DNA from: Curtobacterium sp. 9128
Lineage (GTDB): Bacteria > Actinomycetota > Actinomycetes > Actinomycetales > Microbacteriaceae
Assembly: GCF_900086645.1 (NCBI RefSeq)
Contig: NZ_LT576451.1
Location: forward strand, 1,674,001 to 1,738,000
DNA: 64,000 bases
Direction: 5' to 3'
Of the stretch, positions 11,750 through 19,469 are shown one piece after another. Position 1 is the first letter of the stretch. Every line of letters starts with the position of its first letter. Made by a program: the position numbers and the translations under genes. The notes beneath the pieces were generated by a model, which saw only the letters and a list, made by a program, of their open reading frames with translations, did no database searches and was not told the DNA's origin.

Positions 11750-12424
11750 ATGTCTTCGCGCACGCCGTCCACCGTCCGTACCGCTGCCACCGCGGCGGCT
11801 CCGTCGACGCCGACCCCGAGGCGCTCGCTGCGCTGGCGGGTCGTCGACATCGTCGTCGCGAGCGTCCTCGCCGTGGCCGTCGGTGTCGTGTTCAAGCTCT
11901 GGGAGTTCGGCTACGAGCCGCTCTCCGCCGCTGTGGCGCTCCTGCTGCCGGGAACGCAGGCGCTCTTCGGCGGCGTGTGGCTGCTCGCCGGCCCGATCGT
12001 CGCGATCATCGTGCGGAAGCCGGGTGCTGCGCTCTTCGCTGAGATCGTCGCCGCCAGCGTCGAGGCGCTCTTCGGCACGCAGTGGGGATGGAGCACGCTC
12101 GAGGCAGGACTCGTGCAGGGCCTCGGCGCGGAGCTCGTGCTCGCGCTGTTCCTGTACCGCGTGTACCGGCTGCCGGTGGTCGTCCTCGCCGGTGCCGCCG
12201 CCGGACTGGCGATGGGGATCAACGACACGATCCTCTGGTACCCGGGCCTCGACGCCGCGTTCAAGACCGTCTACATCGTGTGCGGGACGATCTCCGGCGC
12301 GGTCATCGCGGGCGCGGGTTCGTGGCTGATCGTCCGCGCACTCGCCCGCACCGGCGTGCTGTCGTCCTTCGCCGCCGGCCGCGAGCACACGAAGCGGCGC
12401 TCCCGCCCGTCCACGGCGGCGTGA
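11750..12424 (+). CDS. ykoE: ECF transporter S component, YkoE-like (thiamine precursor)
   Basis: The 224-residue protein has a Thr/Ala/Pro-rich cytoplasmic start and about five or six hydrophobic helices (VVDIVVASVLAVAVGVVF and onward). Motifs such as GYEPLSA, RKPGAALFAEIVAASVEAL and GINDTILWYPG match YkoE substrate-binding subunits. YkoE binds thiamine or its hydroxymethylpyrimidine precursor. The TPP riboswitch just upstream supports this. The stop overlaps the GTG start of the ATPase gene. Confidence 0.9.
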   Translation: MSSRTPSTVRTAATAAAPSTPTPRRSLRWRVVDIVVASVLAVAVGVVFKLWEFGYEPLSAAVALLLPGTQALFGGVWLLAGPIVAIIVRKPGAALFAEIVAASVEALFGTQWGWSTLEAGLVQGLGAELVLALFLYRVYRLPVVVLAGAAAGLAMGINDTILWYPGLDAAFKTVYIVCGTISGAVIAGAGSWLIVRALARTGVLSSFAAGREHTKRRSRPSTAA

Positions 12425-14208
12425 CCGTGCCGGGCGCGCAGGCGGCCCGGATCGAGTTCCACGACTGGGGCTGGCGGTACGCCGAGCGGGACGACTGGGC
12501 GGTCCGCGGGGTCGACCTCGTCGTCGAGCCCGGCGAACGGGTCGCGGTCGTCGGTGCCTCCGGTGCGGGCAAGTCGACGCTCCTGCGTGCCGTCGCGGCC
12601 GTGCTGCCCGACGAGCCGGACCCGGACGACGACTCCGCGGCGGCCGCGGAGGGCAGCGTGCTGGTCGACGGCGTGACACCGGGGTCCGTCCGCGGACGCG
12701 TCGGGCTCGTCATGCAGGACCCGGAGGCGCACACCGTGATGTCCCGTGTCGGCGACGACGTCGCGTTCGGGTGCGAGAACACCGGTGTCCCTCGGGGCGA
12801 GACCTGGGAGCGGGTCCGGTCGGCGCTCGACGTCGTCGGGCTCGACCTGCCGCTCGACCGGTCGACGACGATGCTCTCGGGCGGGCAGCGGCAGCGGTTG
12901 GCGCTCGCCGGGGTGCTCGCGATGCGCCCGGGAGCACTCGTGCTCGACGAACCCTGCGCGAACCTCGACCCGTCCGGGGTCCAACAGGTGCACGACGCCG
13001 TCCGGGCGCTGCTCGACGAGACCGGCGCGACGATGCTCGTCGTGGAGCACCGGGTCGGCACGTGGCTCGACCTGGTCGACCGGCTCGTGCTGCTCGAGCC
13101 GGAGGGTGGCGTGATCGCCGACGGCACGCCCGCGGACGTCCTGCGGTCCCACGGCGATGCCCTGACCGCCGCCGGCGTGTGGGTCCCCGGTGCCGAACCC
13201 GAGCGCGGCTCCGCCCGAGCGCCCCGCCCCGCGCCCCCACGAGCGGGCGAAATACCCGGGTCCGTCCCGGGGAGCACCCTGGCATTCCGCCCGCTCGACG
13301 AAGCGGGGACTCGCACGTCCCCACGAGCGGGCGAAATACCCGGGTCGGATGCGGAACCCACCCGGGTATTTCGCCCGATCGACGAGGGCGGGCGCGCGGC
13401 GGAGCACGCGGCGGGGCGCACGACGGAGCGCGCGGCGGGGCGCACGCCGGAGCGCGCTGCGGAGCAGGACCTCCTCGTGGCGGAGGGGCTCGGGACCGCA
13501 CGGGGCAGGCGCCAGCGTGTGGGGAGCGGCATCGACCTCGACGTCCGCGCCGGCCGGGTCATCGCGATCACGGGACCGAACGGCATCGGCAAGTCGACGC
13601 TCGGGCTCACACTCGCAGGACTCCTCCGTCCCGCCGGCGGCACCCTGCGGGCCACGACGACGCTCGCAGGCGACGTCGGCCCCGCCCCGCACGCATGGTC
13701 CAGCCGCGAGCTCGCCGTCCGGATCGGCACGGTCTTCCAGGACCCTGAGCACCAGTTCGTCGCCCGCACGGTCCGCGAGGAGATCGCCGCCGGCCCGCGG
13801 GCCCTCGGCATCCCGGACACCGAGGAGCGTGTGGGTGAGCTGCTCGACGCCTTCGGCCTGGCGCACCTCGCGGACGCCAACCCGTTCACGCTCTCCGGCG
13901 GCGAACAGCGGCGTCTCGCGATCGCCACCGTCGTGGCCACGCGGCCTCCGGTCGTCGTGCTCGACGAACCGACCTCGGGGCAGGACCGTGCGACGTGGCA
14001 GGCCGTCGTCGACCGGCTCGGAGCGCTCGCGGACGCCGGGACCGCGGTGGTCGCCGTGACGCACGACCGCGACCTCGTTCGCGCACTCGACGCCGACGAG
14101 GTGGTCCTCAGCGCGACGGGCGCGACACCCGCAGCCGAGACGCGAGCACCCGCAGCCGAGACGCTCGCACCCGCGCCCGCGAACCCGCCCACGGAGGTCA
14201 CGACGTGA
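12421..14208 (+). CDS. ykoD: Fused double ATPase of the ECF thiamine importer (YkoD-like)
   Basis: The GTG at 12421 overlaps the ykoE stop. The 595-residue protein has two complete ABC domains. Domain 1 has Walker A GASGAGKST (about residue 45), Q-loop MQDPEAH, LSGGQRQR and Walker B LVLDEP. Domain 2 has GPNGIGKST (about 385), FQDPEHQ, LSGGEQRR and VVLDEPTSG. The inter-domain linker (about residues 255-345) is unusual: it contains two in-frame palindromic repeat copies, translated as RAGEIPG...FRP twice, then a degenerate AGRT/ERAA repeat. The tail repeats AAETRAPAAETLAPAPA. Confidence 0.92.
   Translation: MTVPGAQAARIEFHDWGWRYAERDDWAVRGVDLVVEPGERVAVVGASGAGKSTLLRAVAAVLPDEPDPDDDSAAAAEGSVLVDGVTPGSVRGRVGLVMQDPEAHTVMSRVGDDVAFGCENTGVPRGETWERVRSALDVVGLDLPLDRSTTMLSGGQRQRLALAGVLAMRPGALVLDEPCANLDPSGVQQVHDAVRALLDETGATMLVVEHRVGTWLDLVDRLVLLEPEGGVIADGTPADVLRSHGDALTAAGVWVPGAEPERGSARAPRPAPPRAGEIPGSVPGSTLAFRPLDEAGTRTSPRAGEIPGSDAEPTRVFRPIDEGGRAAEHAAGRTTERAAGRTPERAAEQDLLVAEGLGTARGRRQRVGSGIDLDVRAGRVIAITGPNGIGKSTLGLTLAGLLRPAGGTLRATTTLAGDVGPAPHAWSSRELAVRIGTVFQDPEHQFVARTVREEIAAGPRALGIPDTEERVGELLDAFGLAHLADANPFTLSGGEQRRLAIATVVATRPPVVVLDEPTSGQDRATWQAVVDRLGALADAGTAVVAVTHDRDLVRALDADEVVLSATGATPAAETRAPAAETLAPAPANPPTEVTT
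13240..13381. repeat. Two tandem palindromic repeats inside an ABC ATPase linker
   Basis: Copy A has arms at 13240-13260 and 13277-13297 (right arm diverged). Copy B has arms at 13324-13344 and 13361-13381 with one mismatch. Both left arms match the intergenic copies at 826 and 17005. They keep the reading frame and lie exactly between the two ATPase domains. Confidence 0.9.
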
Positions 14209-15011
14209 CCACCTCGACGACGCAACCCGCACCGTCGTGGCGATCCGAGCCTCCCGTCCGGTCGGAACGCGGCATCCGCGTGGTCCAGCCGGTGGCCGCG
14301 CTCCTCGGTGTCATCGGACTCGGGATCTGTCTCGTGCTGAGCCTCGACGTCGTGTCGGCGGCGGTCGCCCTCGGACTGGAGCTCGCCCTTCTGCCGCTCC
14401 TGCGGATCCCGGTCAGGACCCTGCTGTTCCGGACCTCGCCCGTGCTGGTCGCCGTGCCGCTGACGGGCGTGAGCATCGCGTTGTACGGGAGGGCCTCCGG
14501 ACGGGAGTGGTTCGACTTCGGCTTCGCCCACGTCACCGACGGGTCGCTCGTGCTCGCCGTGGCGACGATGCTGCGCGTGCTCGCGGTCGGTCTGCCGAGC
14601 ATCGTGTTGTTCATCGGGATGGACCCCACGGACCTGGCGGACGGGCTCGCGCAGATCCTGCGGCTGCCCGCGAGGTTCGTGCTCGGGGCGCTCGCGGCCA
14701 TCCGGATGATGACCCTGCTCGGCGACGACTGGCGGCAGCTCGCGATGGCCAGACGTGCTCGCGGGCTCGCTGACACCGGACGGATCCGGCGTGGCGCTTC
14801 GATGGCGTTCGCGCTGCTCGTGCTCGCGCTCCGTCGGGCGACGACGCTCGCGGTGGCGATGGAGTCGCGAGGGTTCGGAGCGCCCGGGAGGCGCACCTGG
14901 GCCCGGCCGGCCCGCTTCGGGGCGCGGGAGTGGGCGATGGTCGCCGTGCTGGTCGGGATCGGGCTGGTCTCGATCGCGGTGTCGGTTGCCGTGGGGACGT
15001 GGCGTGTCTGA
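14205..15011 (+). CDS. ykoC: ECF transporter transmembrane T component, YkoC-like
   Basis: The GTG at 14205 overlaps the ATPase stop. The 268-residue membrane protein has about five or six helices. The coupling motifs typical of T components are visible: MARRARGLADTG (about residue 183) and AMESRGFGAPGRR (about residue 220). It links the S subunit to the fused ATPase. Its N-terminal 20 residues include a translated dispersed repeat (14246-14260). The gene overlaps the next one by 8 bases. Confidence 0.9.
   Translation: MTTSTTQPAPSWRSEPPVRSERGIRVVQPVAALLGVIGLGICLVLSLDVVSAAVALGLELALLPLLRIPVRTLLFRTSPVLVAVPLTGVSIALYGRASGREWFDFGFAHVTDGSLVLAVATMLRVLAVGLPSIVLFIGMDPTDLADGLAQILRLPARFVLGALAAIRMMTLLGDDWRQLAMARRARGLADTGRIRRGASMAFALLVLALRRATTLAVAMESRGFGAPGRRTWARPARFGAREWAMVAVLVGIGLVSIAVSVAVGTWRV
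14246..14260. repeat. GGAGGC-family short repeat in ykoC N-terminus
   Basis: The 15-mer CGAGCCTCCCGTCCG is identical to the copy at 52929-52943 and to the reverse complement of the one at 19474-19488. Here it encodes part of SEPPVR. Confidence 0.6.
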
Positions 15012-15612
15012 GGGGGCGCGTGGTGCGGCCGGAGCGTCCGTTTGCGGCGCTCCCGTTCCCGGTGCTTCCGTTTCCGGCCTGGAGGCTCGGCTCGCCTCCG
15101 TCGCGTCCCTCGCCGACCGCGCACGGTCGGCTCCGCAGACGTCAGGCCGGCGGTCCGTCGTCCTGGTCGACGGGCGCTCCGGGACCGGGAAGACCACGCT
15201 GGGCAACGCACTCGGGGAGTCGCTCGGGTGGCCGGTGGTCCACCTCGACGACGTCTACCCGGGGTGGGACGGACTCCGTGCCGCGTCGTCGGCCGTCGTG
15301 ACGGAGGTCCTCGGCGAGGCGTCCGGCTACCGGCGGTGGGACTGGGCCCGCTCGGCACCGGCCGGCTGGGTGTCGCTCGACCCCACGGCGCCGCTCGTCA
15401 TCGAGGGCTGTGGTGCGCTGTCCCGGGCCTCGGCGCCGCTCGCGACGCTGCGGGTCTGGATGGAGGCGGACGACGACGTCCGGAAGCGGCGAGCACTCGA
15501 CCGGGACGGGGACGTGTTCGCAGCGGAGTGGGAGCGGTGGGCACGGCAGGAGGACGCGTTCATCGCGTCGGAGGACCCCGTCGCACTGGCGGACGTCGTC
15601 CTGCGGTCCTGA
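15004..15612 (+). CDS. P-loop kinase-like protein
   Basis: The start is the GTG at 15004, overlapping ykoC. The 202-residue protein has Walker A GRSGTGKTT (about residue 55), HLDDVYPGWDGL after strand 2, and WEADD/RKRRALDRDGD-like C-terminal elements, as in small uridine-kinase-like or (d)NMP-kinase-like P-loop proteins. The first 45 residues are low complexity and include GLEAR, a translated repeat copy. It is the last gene of the riboswitch operon, but no link to thiamine is known. Substrate unknown. Confidence 0.7.
   Translation: MSEGARGAAGASVCGAPVPGASVSGLEARLASVASLADRARSAPQTSGRRSVVLVDGRSGTGKTTLGNALGESLGWPVVHLDDVYPGWDGLRAASSAVVTEVLGEASGYRRWDWARSAPAGWVSLDPTAPLVIEGCGALSRASAPLATLRVWMEADDDVRKRRALDRDGDVFAAEWERWARQEDAFIASEDPVALADVVLRS
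15074..15090. repeat. GGAGGC-family short repeat in kinase N-terminus
   Basis: CCGGCCTGGAGGCTCGG matches the copy at 54375-54391 exactly and, like it, is translated in the GLEAR frame. It lies in the low-complexity N-terminus ahead of the P-loop. Confidence 0.6.
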
Positions 15613-15641
15613 GGGCCGGTGACTCGCGGCTGGTGGCGTCG

Positions 15642-15986
15642 CTACGCCCAGCCGAGTTCGTGGAGGCGCTCGTCGTCGATGCCGTACCAGTGGCCGATTT
15701 CGTGGACGAGCGTGGTGTGGACTTCGTCCCTGAGTTCCTCGATCGTGTCGCACTCGGCGAGGTGCTGCTTCCGGAACACCACGATGCGGTCGGGGAGTTC
15801 GCCGAAGCCGTACTGCCCGCGCTCGGTCTGTGCGACGCCGTCGTAGATGCCGAAGAGCTCGGAGCCGTCCTCGGGTTCGTCCTCCACGACGAAGACGACG
15901 TTGTCGAGGCCGTCGACCATCTCGTCGGGCAGCAGGTCGAGTTCGTCGGTCACGAGCCCCTCGAAGGCGTCGGCGGACATCTCCAT
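15642..15986 (-). CDS. Small zinc metallopeptidase (DUF1025/Zincin_1 family)
   Basis: The 114-residue protein ends with TTLVHEIGHWYGIDDERLHELGW, giving the HExxH zinc site (about residue 95). The region before it (LPDRIVVFRKQHLAECDT) matches the minimal metallopeptidases widespread in actinobacteria. The start is the ATG at 15986 (MEMSADAF); a GTG codon just before it is an alternative. There is no signal peptide, so it is cytoplasmic. Substrate unknown. Confidence 0.85.
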   Translation of the reverse strand: MEMSADAFEGLVTDELDLLPDEMVDGLDNVVFVVEDEPEDGSELFGIYDGVAQTERGQYGFGELPDRIVVFRKQHLAECDTIEELRDEVHTTLVHEIGHWYGIDDERLHELGWA

Positions 15987-16032
15987 CACGGGCCCGATCG
16001 TGGCACACCCACCTGGACGCACGCGGGAACGA

Positions 16033-16061
16033 CGAAGGCCCCGCCGACAGCGGGGCCTTCG
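16033..16061 (-). terminator. Hairpin downstream of tRNA-His
   Basis: Arms CGAAGGCCCCG (16033-16043) and CGGGGCCTTCG (16051-16061) are perfect. It lies immediately after the 3' end of the minus-strand tRNA-His. The T-richer side faces the plus strand, so direction is uncertain. Confidence 0.7.
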
Positions 16062-16071
16062 ATTTGTTCGG

Positions 16072-16145
16072 GGTGAGTAACGGGGCTCGAACCCGCGACC
16101 TCCTGGACCACAACCAAGCGCTCTACCAGCTGAGCTATACCCACC
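16072..16145 (-). tRNA. tRNA-His (GTG)
   Basis: On the minus strand the cloverleaf folds fully: acceptor GTGGGTA with TACTCAC, D-arm GCTC...GAGC, anticodon stem CTTGG/CCAGG with loop TTGTGGT (anticodon GTG), and T-arm GCGGG TTCGAGC CCCGT. The extra G at position -1 faces C73, the tRNA-His identity feature. CCA is not encoded. Confidence 0.97.
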
Positions 16146-16208
16146 ATGTGCACCGGTCAGGCCGGGCAACCACTCAATAGTAGTACATGCGAGCGGCCCC
16201 GCGGGACA

Positions 16209-16847
16209 CTAGTCGGCGGGCTGTGGGGCGAGCCGGGGCTCCCATGCGGCGACGACCTCCGCCGCGACGGCCCGGACGTCGTCCGTGCTCGGGCCGGGCT
16301 CGGCGACGAAGCCCGCGCGACGGTAGTACTCGAGCTCGCGGATGGACTCGAGGATGTCCGCGAGGGCCCGGTGTCCCCCGTGCTTCTCCGGCGCGTTGAA
16401 GTAGACGCGCGGGAACCAGCGGCGGCAGAGTTCCTTGATGCTCGACACGTCGACGCTCCGGTAGTGCAGGTGCCCGTCGACGCGGGGCATGTACTTCGAC
16501 AGGAACGAGCGGTCGGTTCCGATGGTGTTGCCGGCCAGGGGCGCGGTGCCCTCGGCGGGGACGTGGGCGAGGATGTACTCGAGCACCTGGTACTCGGCGT
16601 CCGCCAGGGAGACGCCGTTCGGGATCTCCTCGATGAGGCCGGACGTGGTGTGCATGTTCGTCACGAACTCGTTCATGTTGTCGAGCGCGGACTGGTCCGG
16701 CTTGATCACGATGTCGAATCCGGGGTGCACGGGGTTCAGGTCGAAGTCGGTGATGACCACGGCCACCTCGACGAGTTCGTCGACCTCGAGATCGAGGCCC
16801 GTCATCTCGCAGTCGATCCAGACGAGGCGGTCATTCGCGGTTGCCAT
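16209..16847 (-). CDS. orn: Oligoribonuclease
   Basis: The 212-residue DEDDh 3'-5' exonuclease degrades 2-5 nucleotide RNAs and pGpG. Catalytic residues are visible: [10 protein letters not shown] (Asp12, Glu14), the [11 protein letters not shown] Asp, and HRALADI (His and Asp). The start is the ATG at 16847; a TAGGAT element lies 7 bases upstream, suggesting a transcript with almost no leader. The C-terminus is about 25 residues longer than the enterobacterial enzyme. Confidence 0.95.
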   Translation of the reverse strand: MATANDRLVWIDCEMTGLDLEVDELVEVAVVITDFDLNPVHPGFDIVIKPDQSALDNMNEFVTNMHTTSGLIEEIPNGVSLADAEYQVLEYILAHVPAEGTAPLAGNTIGTDRSFLSKYMPRVDGHLHYRSVDVSSIKELCRRWFPRVYFNAPEKHGGHRALADILESIRELEYYRRAGFVAEPGPSTDDVRAVAAEVVAAWEPRLAPQPAD

Positions 16848-16893
16848 GCCCTCGATCCTATTCCCGGCACCACGGTGCCCTGGACGGGACGGT

Positions 16894-16938
16894 CTGGAGG
16901 CCCGGCGCCGGTCCGCCGGGCGCCCGTCGCGCCTCCAG
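16894..16938. repeat. GGAGGC-family inverted repeat upstream of orn
   Basis: CTGGAGGC (16894-16901) and GCCTCCAG (16931-16938) form the outer arms. The motif matches the families at 1787 and 31394. It lies in the 280-base gap between orn and the MFS gene. Confidence 0.55.
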
Positions 16939-17004
16939 GCGGTCGGGTCCACTGCCCACCACGCCGCCCCCGCCGCCCCGCCCGCCGTGGGCGCCCCGGA
17001 ACGC

Positions 17005-17062
17005 CGAGCGGGCGAAATACCCGGGCGCCCACCGAGGTGGACCCGGGTATTTCGCCCGCTCG
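17005..17062. repeat. Intact dispersed palindromic repeat
   Basis: The arms 17005-17025 and 17042-17062 are perfect 21-base reverse complements, beginning CGAGCGGGCGAAATACCCGG, around a 16-base spacer. This is the best preserved copy in the window. Bases 17063-17142 hold no gene that I can support. Confidence 0.9.
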
Positions 17063-17142
17063 ACCGCGCGCGGGACTCGCAGCCCGGCCAGCACCCGCCG
17101 CAGCGCGCGGGACCCGACGCGCGGCCAGGCCCGGCCCGCGCC

Positions 17143-18381
17143 CTACGCCATCTCGCCCGCGGCGATGGCCTCGGCCTCGACGGGCTCCGGCTCGGCACCG
17201 TCGTCGACCCGCCGCAGCACCCGAGCGGTGACCAGGGTGATCACGAACGCGACGGCCACGGACGACCCCGCGAAGACGTACGCGGCGGACGGCGAGTACG
17301 CGTCGGCGAGCAGCGTCGCGACGGGTGGCGCGATCGCACCACCGATGAAGCGCACCGCGGAGTACGCACTCGAGGCGACCGAGCGGGGGAGATCGGTGGC
17401 CTCCATCACGCACTCGGTGAGGACGGTGTTGAGCACGCCCAGCACGAGCCCGCCGATGACGACGCAGATGATGAGCCCGACCTGCGACCGCACGACGATC
17501 GCGGCAGCGAAGAGGTCGAGCGCGAGCAGGGGCAGGGCGATCCGCAGCACCGTCGTCCGACGGAGACGCGCGGTGAGCATCGGGGCGACCCACACCGAGG
17601 TGATCGCCAGACCGACGCCCCAGCCGAAGAACGTGAACCCGATGCCGAGCGCCCCGAACCCGAGCGGGAACGGCGTGTAGGCGAGCAGGACGAAGAAGCC
17701 GATGTTGTAGAACAGCGCGGTCGCGGCGAGTGCTGCCAGCGCCGGACGACCCAGCGCGCGGAAGGGTGCGGAGAGCTTCGTCGGGACGGGCTTCTCGAGC
17801 CCGGAGGACTTCAGCATGACGGCCACGGCGATGAAGGCGATCGCCATCAGCGTGGTGACGCCGAAGAACGGGCCGCGCCAGCTCACCGAGCCGAGGAGCC
17901 CACCGACGAGCGGGCCGATCGCGATGCCGAGGCCGAGCGCGGCTTCGTACAGGATGATCGCGGACGCCGTGCCACCCGATGCCGCCCCGACGATGGTCGC
18001 GAGCGCGGTCGAGATGAACAACGCGTTGCCGAGACCCCATCCCGCACGGAAGTCGATGATCGTCCACACGTTGTTCGACACGGCTGCGAGCACCGAGAAC
18101 ACCACGATGAGGGCGAGCCCGATCATCAGGGTGCGCTTGGCACCGATCCGGCTGGAGACCCAGCTGGTGAAGAACATCGCGACGCCGGTGACCGCGAGGT
18201 AGCTCGTGAAGAGCAGCTCGGTCTGCGCGGGGGTCGCCTTGAGCGACGATGCGATGGCTGGGAGGATCGGGTCCACCAGGCCGATCCCCATGAAGGCGAC
18301 GACACAGGCGAAGGCAATCGCCCAGACCGCCTTGGACTGTTTGAGGATGCTGCCGGACGATGCCGGTGCGTGCGCGTTCAC
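17143..18381 (-). CDS. MFS transporter (drug efflux-like)
   Basis: The 412-residue protein has about 12 hydrophobic segments starting at [22 protein letters not shown]. The loop 2-3 motif [14 protein letters not shown] and the antiporter motif [14 protein letters not shown] suggest a proton-coupled drug exporter (DHA1-like). The start is the GTG at 18381, overlapping the MarR gene stop (GTGA), so the two are co-translated and probably regulated together. Substrate unknown. Confidence 0.88.
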   Translation of the reverse strand: MNAHAPASSGSILKQSKAVWAIAFACVVAFMGIGLVDPILPAIASSLKATPAQTELLFTSYLAVTGVAMFFTSWVSSRIGAKRTLMIGLALIVVFSVLAAVSNNVWTIIDFRAGWGLGNALFISTALATIVGAASGGTASAIILYEAALGLGIAIGPLVGGLLGSVSWRGPFFGVTTLMAIAFIAVAVMLKSSGLEKPVPTKLSAPFRALGRPALAALAATALFYNIGFFVLLAYTPFPLGFGALGIGFTFFGWGVGLAITSVWVAPMLTARLRRTTVLRIALPLLALDLFAAAIVVRSQVGLIICVVIGGLVLGVLNTVLTECVMEATDLPRSVASSAYSAVRFIGGAIAPPVATLLADAYSPSAAYVFAGSSVAVAFVITLVTARVLRRVDDGAEPEPVEAEAIAAGEMA

Positions 18382-18824
18382 GCGGTGATCTCCGTTCTGG
18401 TCCCCGTGGCGAGGGCCGATGCGATGAGGGCCGATGCCTCGTGCAGGATGTCCCACTGGTCGTCGTCGAGATCGGCGAACATCGGCCCGACCGTCCGGGT
18501 GAGCGTCGTGCGCCAGTCGGCGAGACGGACGCGACCCAGGGTCGTGATCTCGATGAGCTGCCCGCGGGAGTCGTCGGGGTCGACGGTCCGCGAGATCAGG
18601 CCGTCGGCGAGCATGCCGGCGACGAGTCGGGTCATCGTGGGTTGGGAGACGCGGGACAGCTTCGCGAGTTCGCCGAGCCGGAGCGGCTGGTCGGACTCGA
18701 GGATGCCCAGCGTGCGCCAGACGGCCGACGACGTGGTGCTGCCGGCGGCCTGGGCGGCGACGCGGATCAGGCGGTTGACCGAGACGAGGAGCGTCTCGAT
18801 CGTCTGCTCACGCGTTGTTTCCAT
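18378..18824 (-). CDS. MarR family transcriptional regulator
   Basis: The 148-residue winged-helix protein contains LRLGELAKLSRVSQPTMTRLVAGMLADGLISR (recognition helix and turn, about residues 50-82) and DPDDSRGQLIEITTLGR (wing). The start is the ATG at 18824 (METTREQ). The -10 element ends exactly 6 bases before it. It is the first gene of an operon with the MFS exporter, so it most likely represses the pair and responds to a toxic small molecule. Confidence 0.9.
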   Translation of the reverse strand: METTREQTIETLLVSVNRLIRVAAQAAGSTTSSAVWRTLGILESDQPLRLGELAKLSRVSQPTMTRLVAGMLADGLISRTVDPDDSRGQLIEITTLGRVRLADWRTTLTRTVGPMFADLDDDQWDILHEASALIASALATGTRTEITA

Positions 18825-18830
18825 AGCTGA

Positions 18831-18859
18831 ACTATATAGCGTTGCTATGCATCTTGCAA
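18831..18859 (-). promoter_or_regulatory. marR promoter with embedded palindromic operator
   Basis: On the minus strand TTGCAA (18854-18859) and TATAGT (18831-18836) are separated by 17 bases. The predicted transcription start coincides with the ATG at 18824, so the mRNA would be leaderless. Between the two boxes lies ATAGC-AAC-GCTAT (18836-18848), a palindrome suited to MarR autorepression. Confidence 0.7.
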
Positions 18860-18885
18860 CAGGGCTGCCCTGGTAGAAGTGACGG

Positions 18886-19176
18886 ATGAGCGACATCACC
18901 ATCGACGAAGGCAGCGAGTACACCGCGATCTTCCACCAGGGCCCCTTCGACGGGACCACGGACACCCGCACCGCGACGAGCGGCTCGGTGGACGACGAAG
19001 TGACGGTCTACGCGGACGTCGAGGGCCTCCAGACGGCCTTCACCTACCGGGCGACCGGCTCCCGCCACGTCCTCGACCAGATCTCCGTCGACTACACCTA
19101 CGAGCCGGGCGAGTCCGACCCCGTGGACGACCTCGCCGACCGCGGCGACCGCAGCGGCGAGTTCGACCGGGAGTAG
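18886..19176 (+). CDS. Small acidic protein of unknown function
   Basis: The 96-residue protein has no signal or membrane segment. It is predicted beta-rich in the middle (TVYADVEGLQTAFTYRATG) and very acidic at the C-terminus (PVDDLADRGDRSGEFDRE). I do not recognise the family. It is divergent from marR, 61 bases between starts. A TAGAAG sequence ends 6 bases before the ATG and may be a weak -10. Confidence 0.6.
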   Translation: MSDITIDEGSEYTAIFHQGPFDGTTDTRTATSGSVDDEVTVYADVEGLQTAFTYRATGSRHVLDQISVDYTYEPGESDPVDDLADRGDRSGEFDRE

Positions 19177-19205
19177 TCTGACCCGCTGCGACGTTGCACG
19201 ATCAC

Positions 19206-19469
19206 ATGCAGCTCGACCTCTGGACCTCAGCCTTCTGCGCACCGTGCGCCGCCGCCCGCCGGGTGGCCGCCGACGCGGCACGGCTCGTCCCAGGGCTGAC
19301 GGTGACCGAGCGCGACGTGGCTGCACACCCCGACGACGCTGAGGACCTCGGCATCCGTTCGACCCCGACGATCATCGTGCGGGGCCCGGACGGAGCCGAG
19401 GTCTTCCGTTCACCCGGGGTCCCCTCCAGGGACCAGCTGCTGGTCGCGGTCGCCAAGGCGGTCGCCTGA
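19206..19469 (+). CDS. Small thioredoxin-like protein
   Basis: The 87-residue protein has the thioredoxin fold order: QLDLWTSAFCAPCAAARR with a CxxC pair (CAPC, about residues 11-14), TVTERDVAAHPD, then the cis-Pro STPTIIVRGPDG (about 54). The ATG at 19206 is preferred over an upstream TTG. Its last 60 bases overlap the 3' end of the convergent DUF6716-like gene. Confidence 0.8.
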   Translation: MQLDLWTSAFCAPCAAARRVAADAARLVPGLTVTERDVAAHPDDAEDLGIRSTPTIIVRGPDGAEVFRSPGVPSRDQLLVAVAKAVA

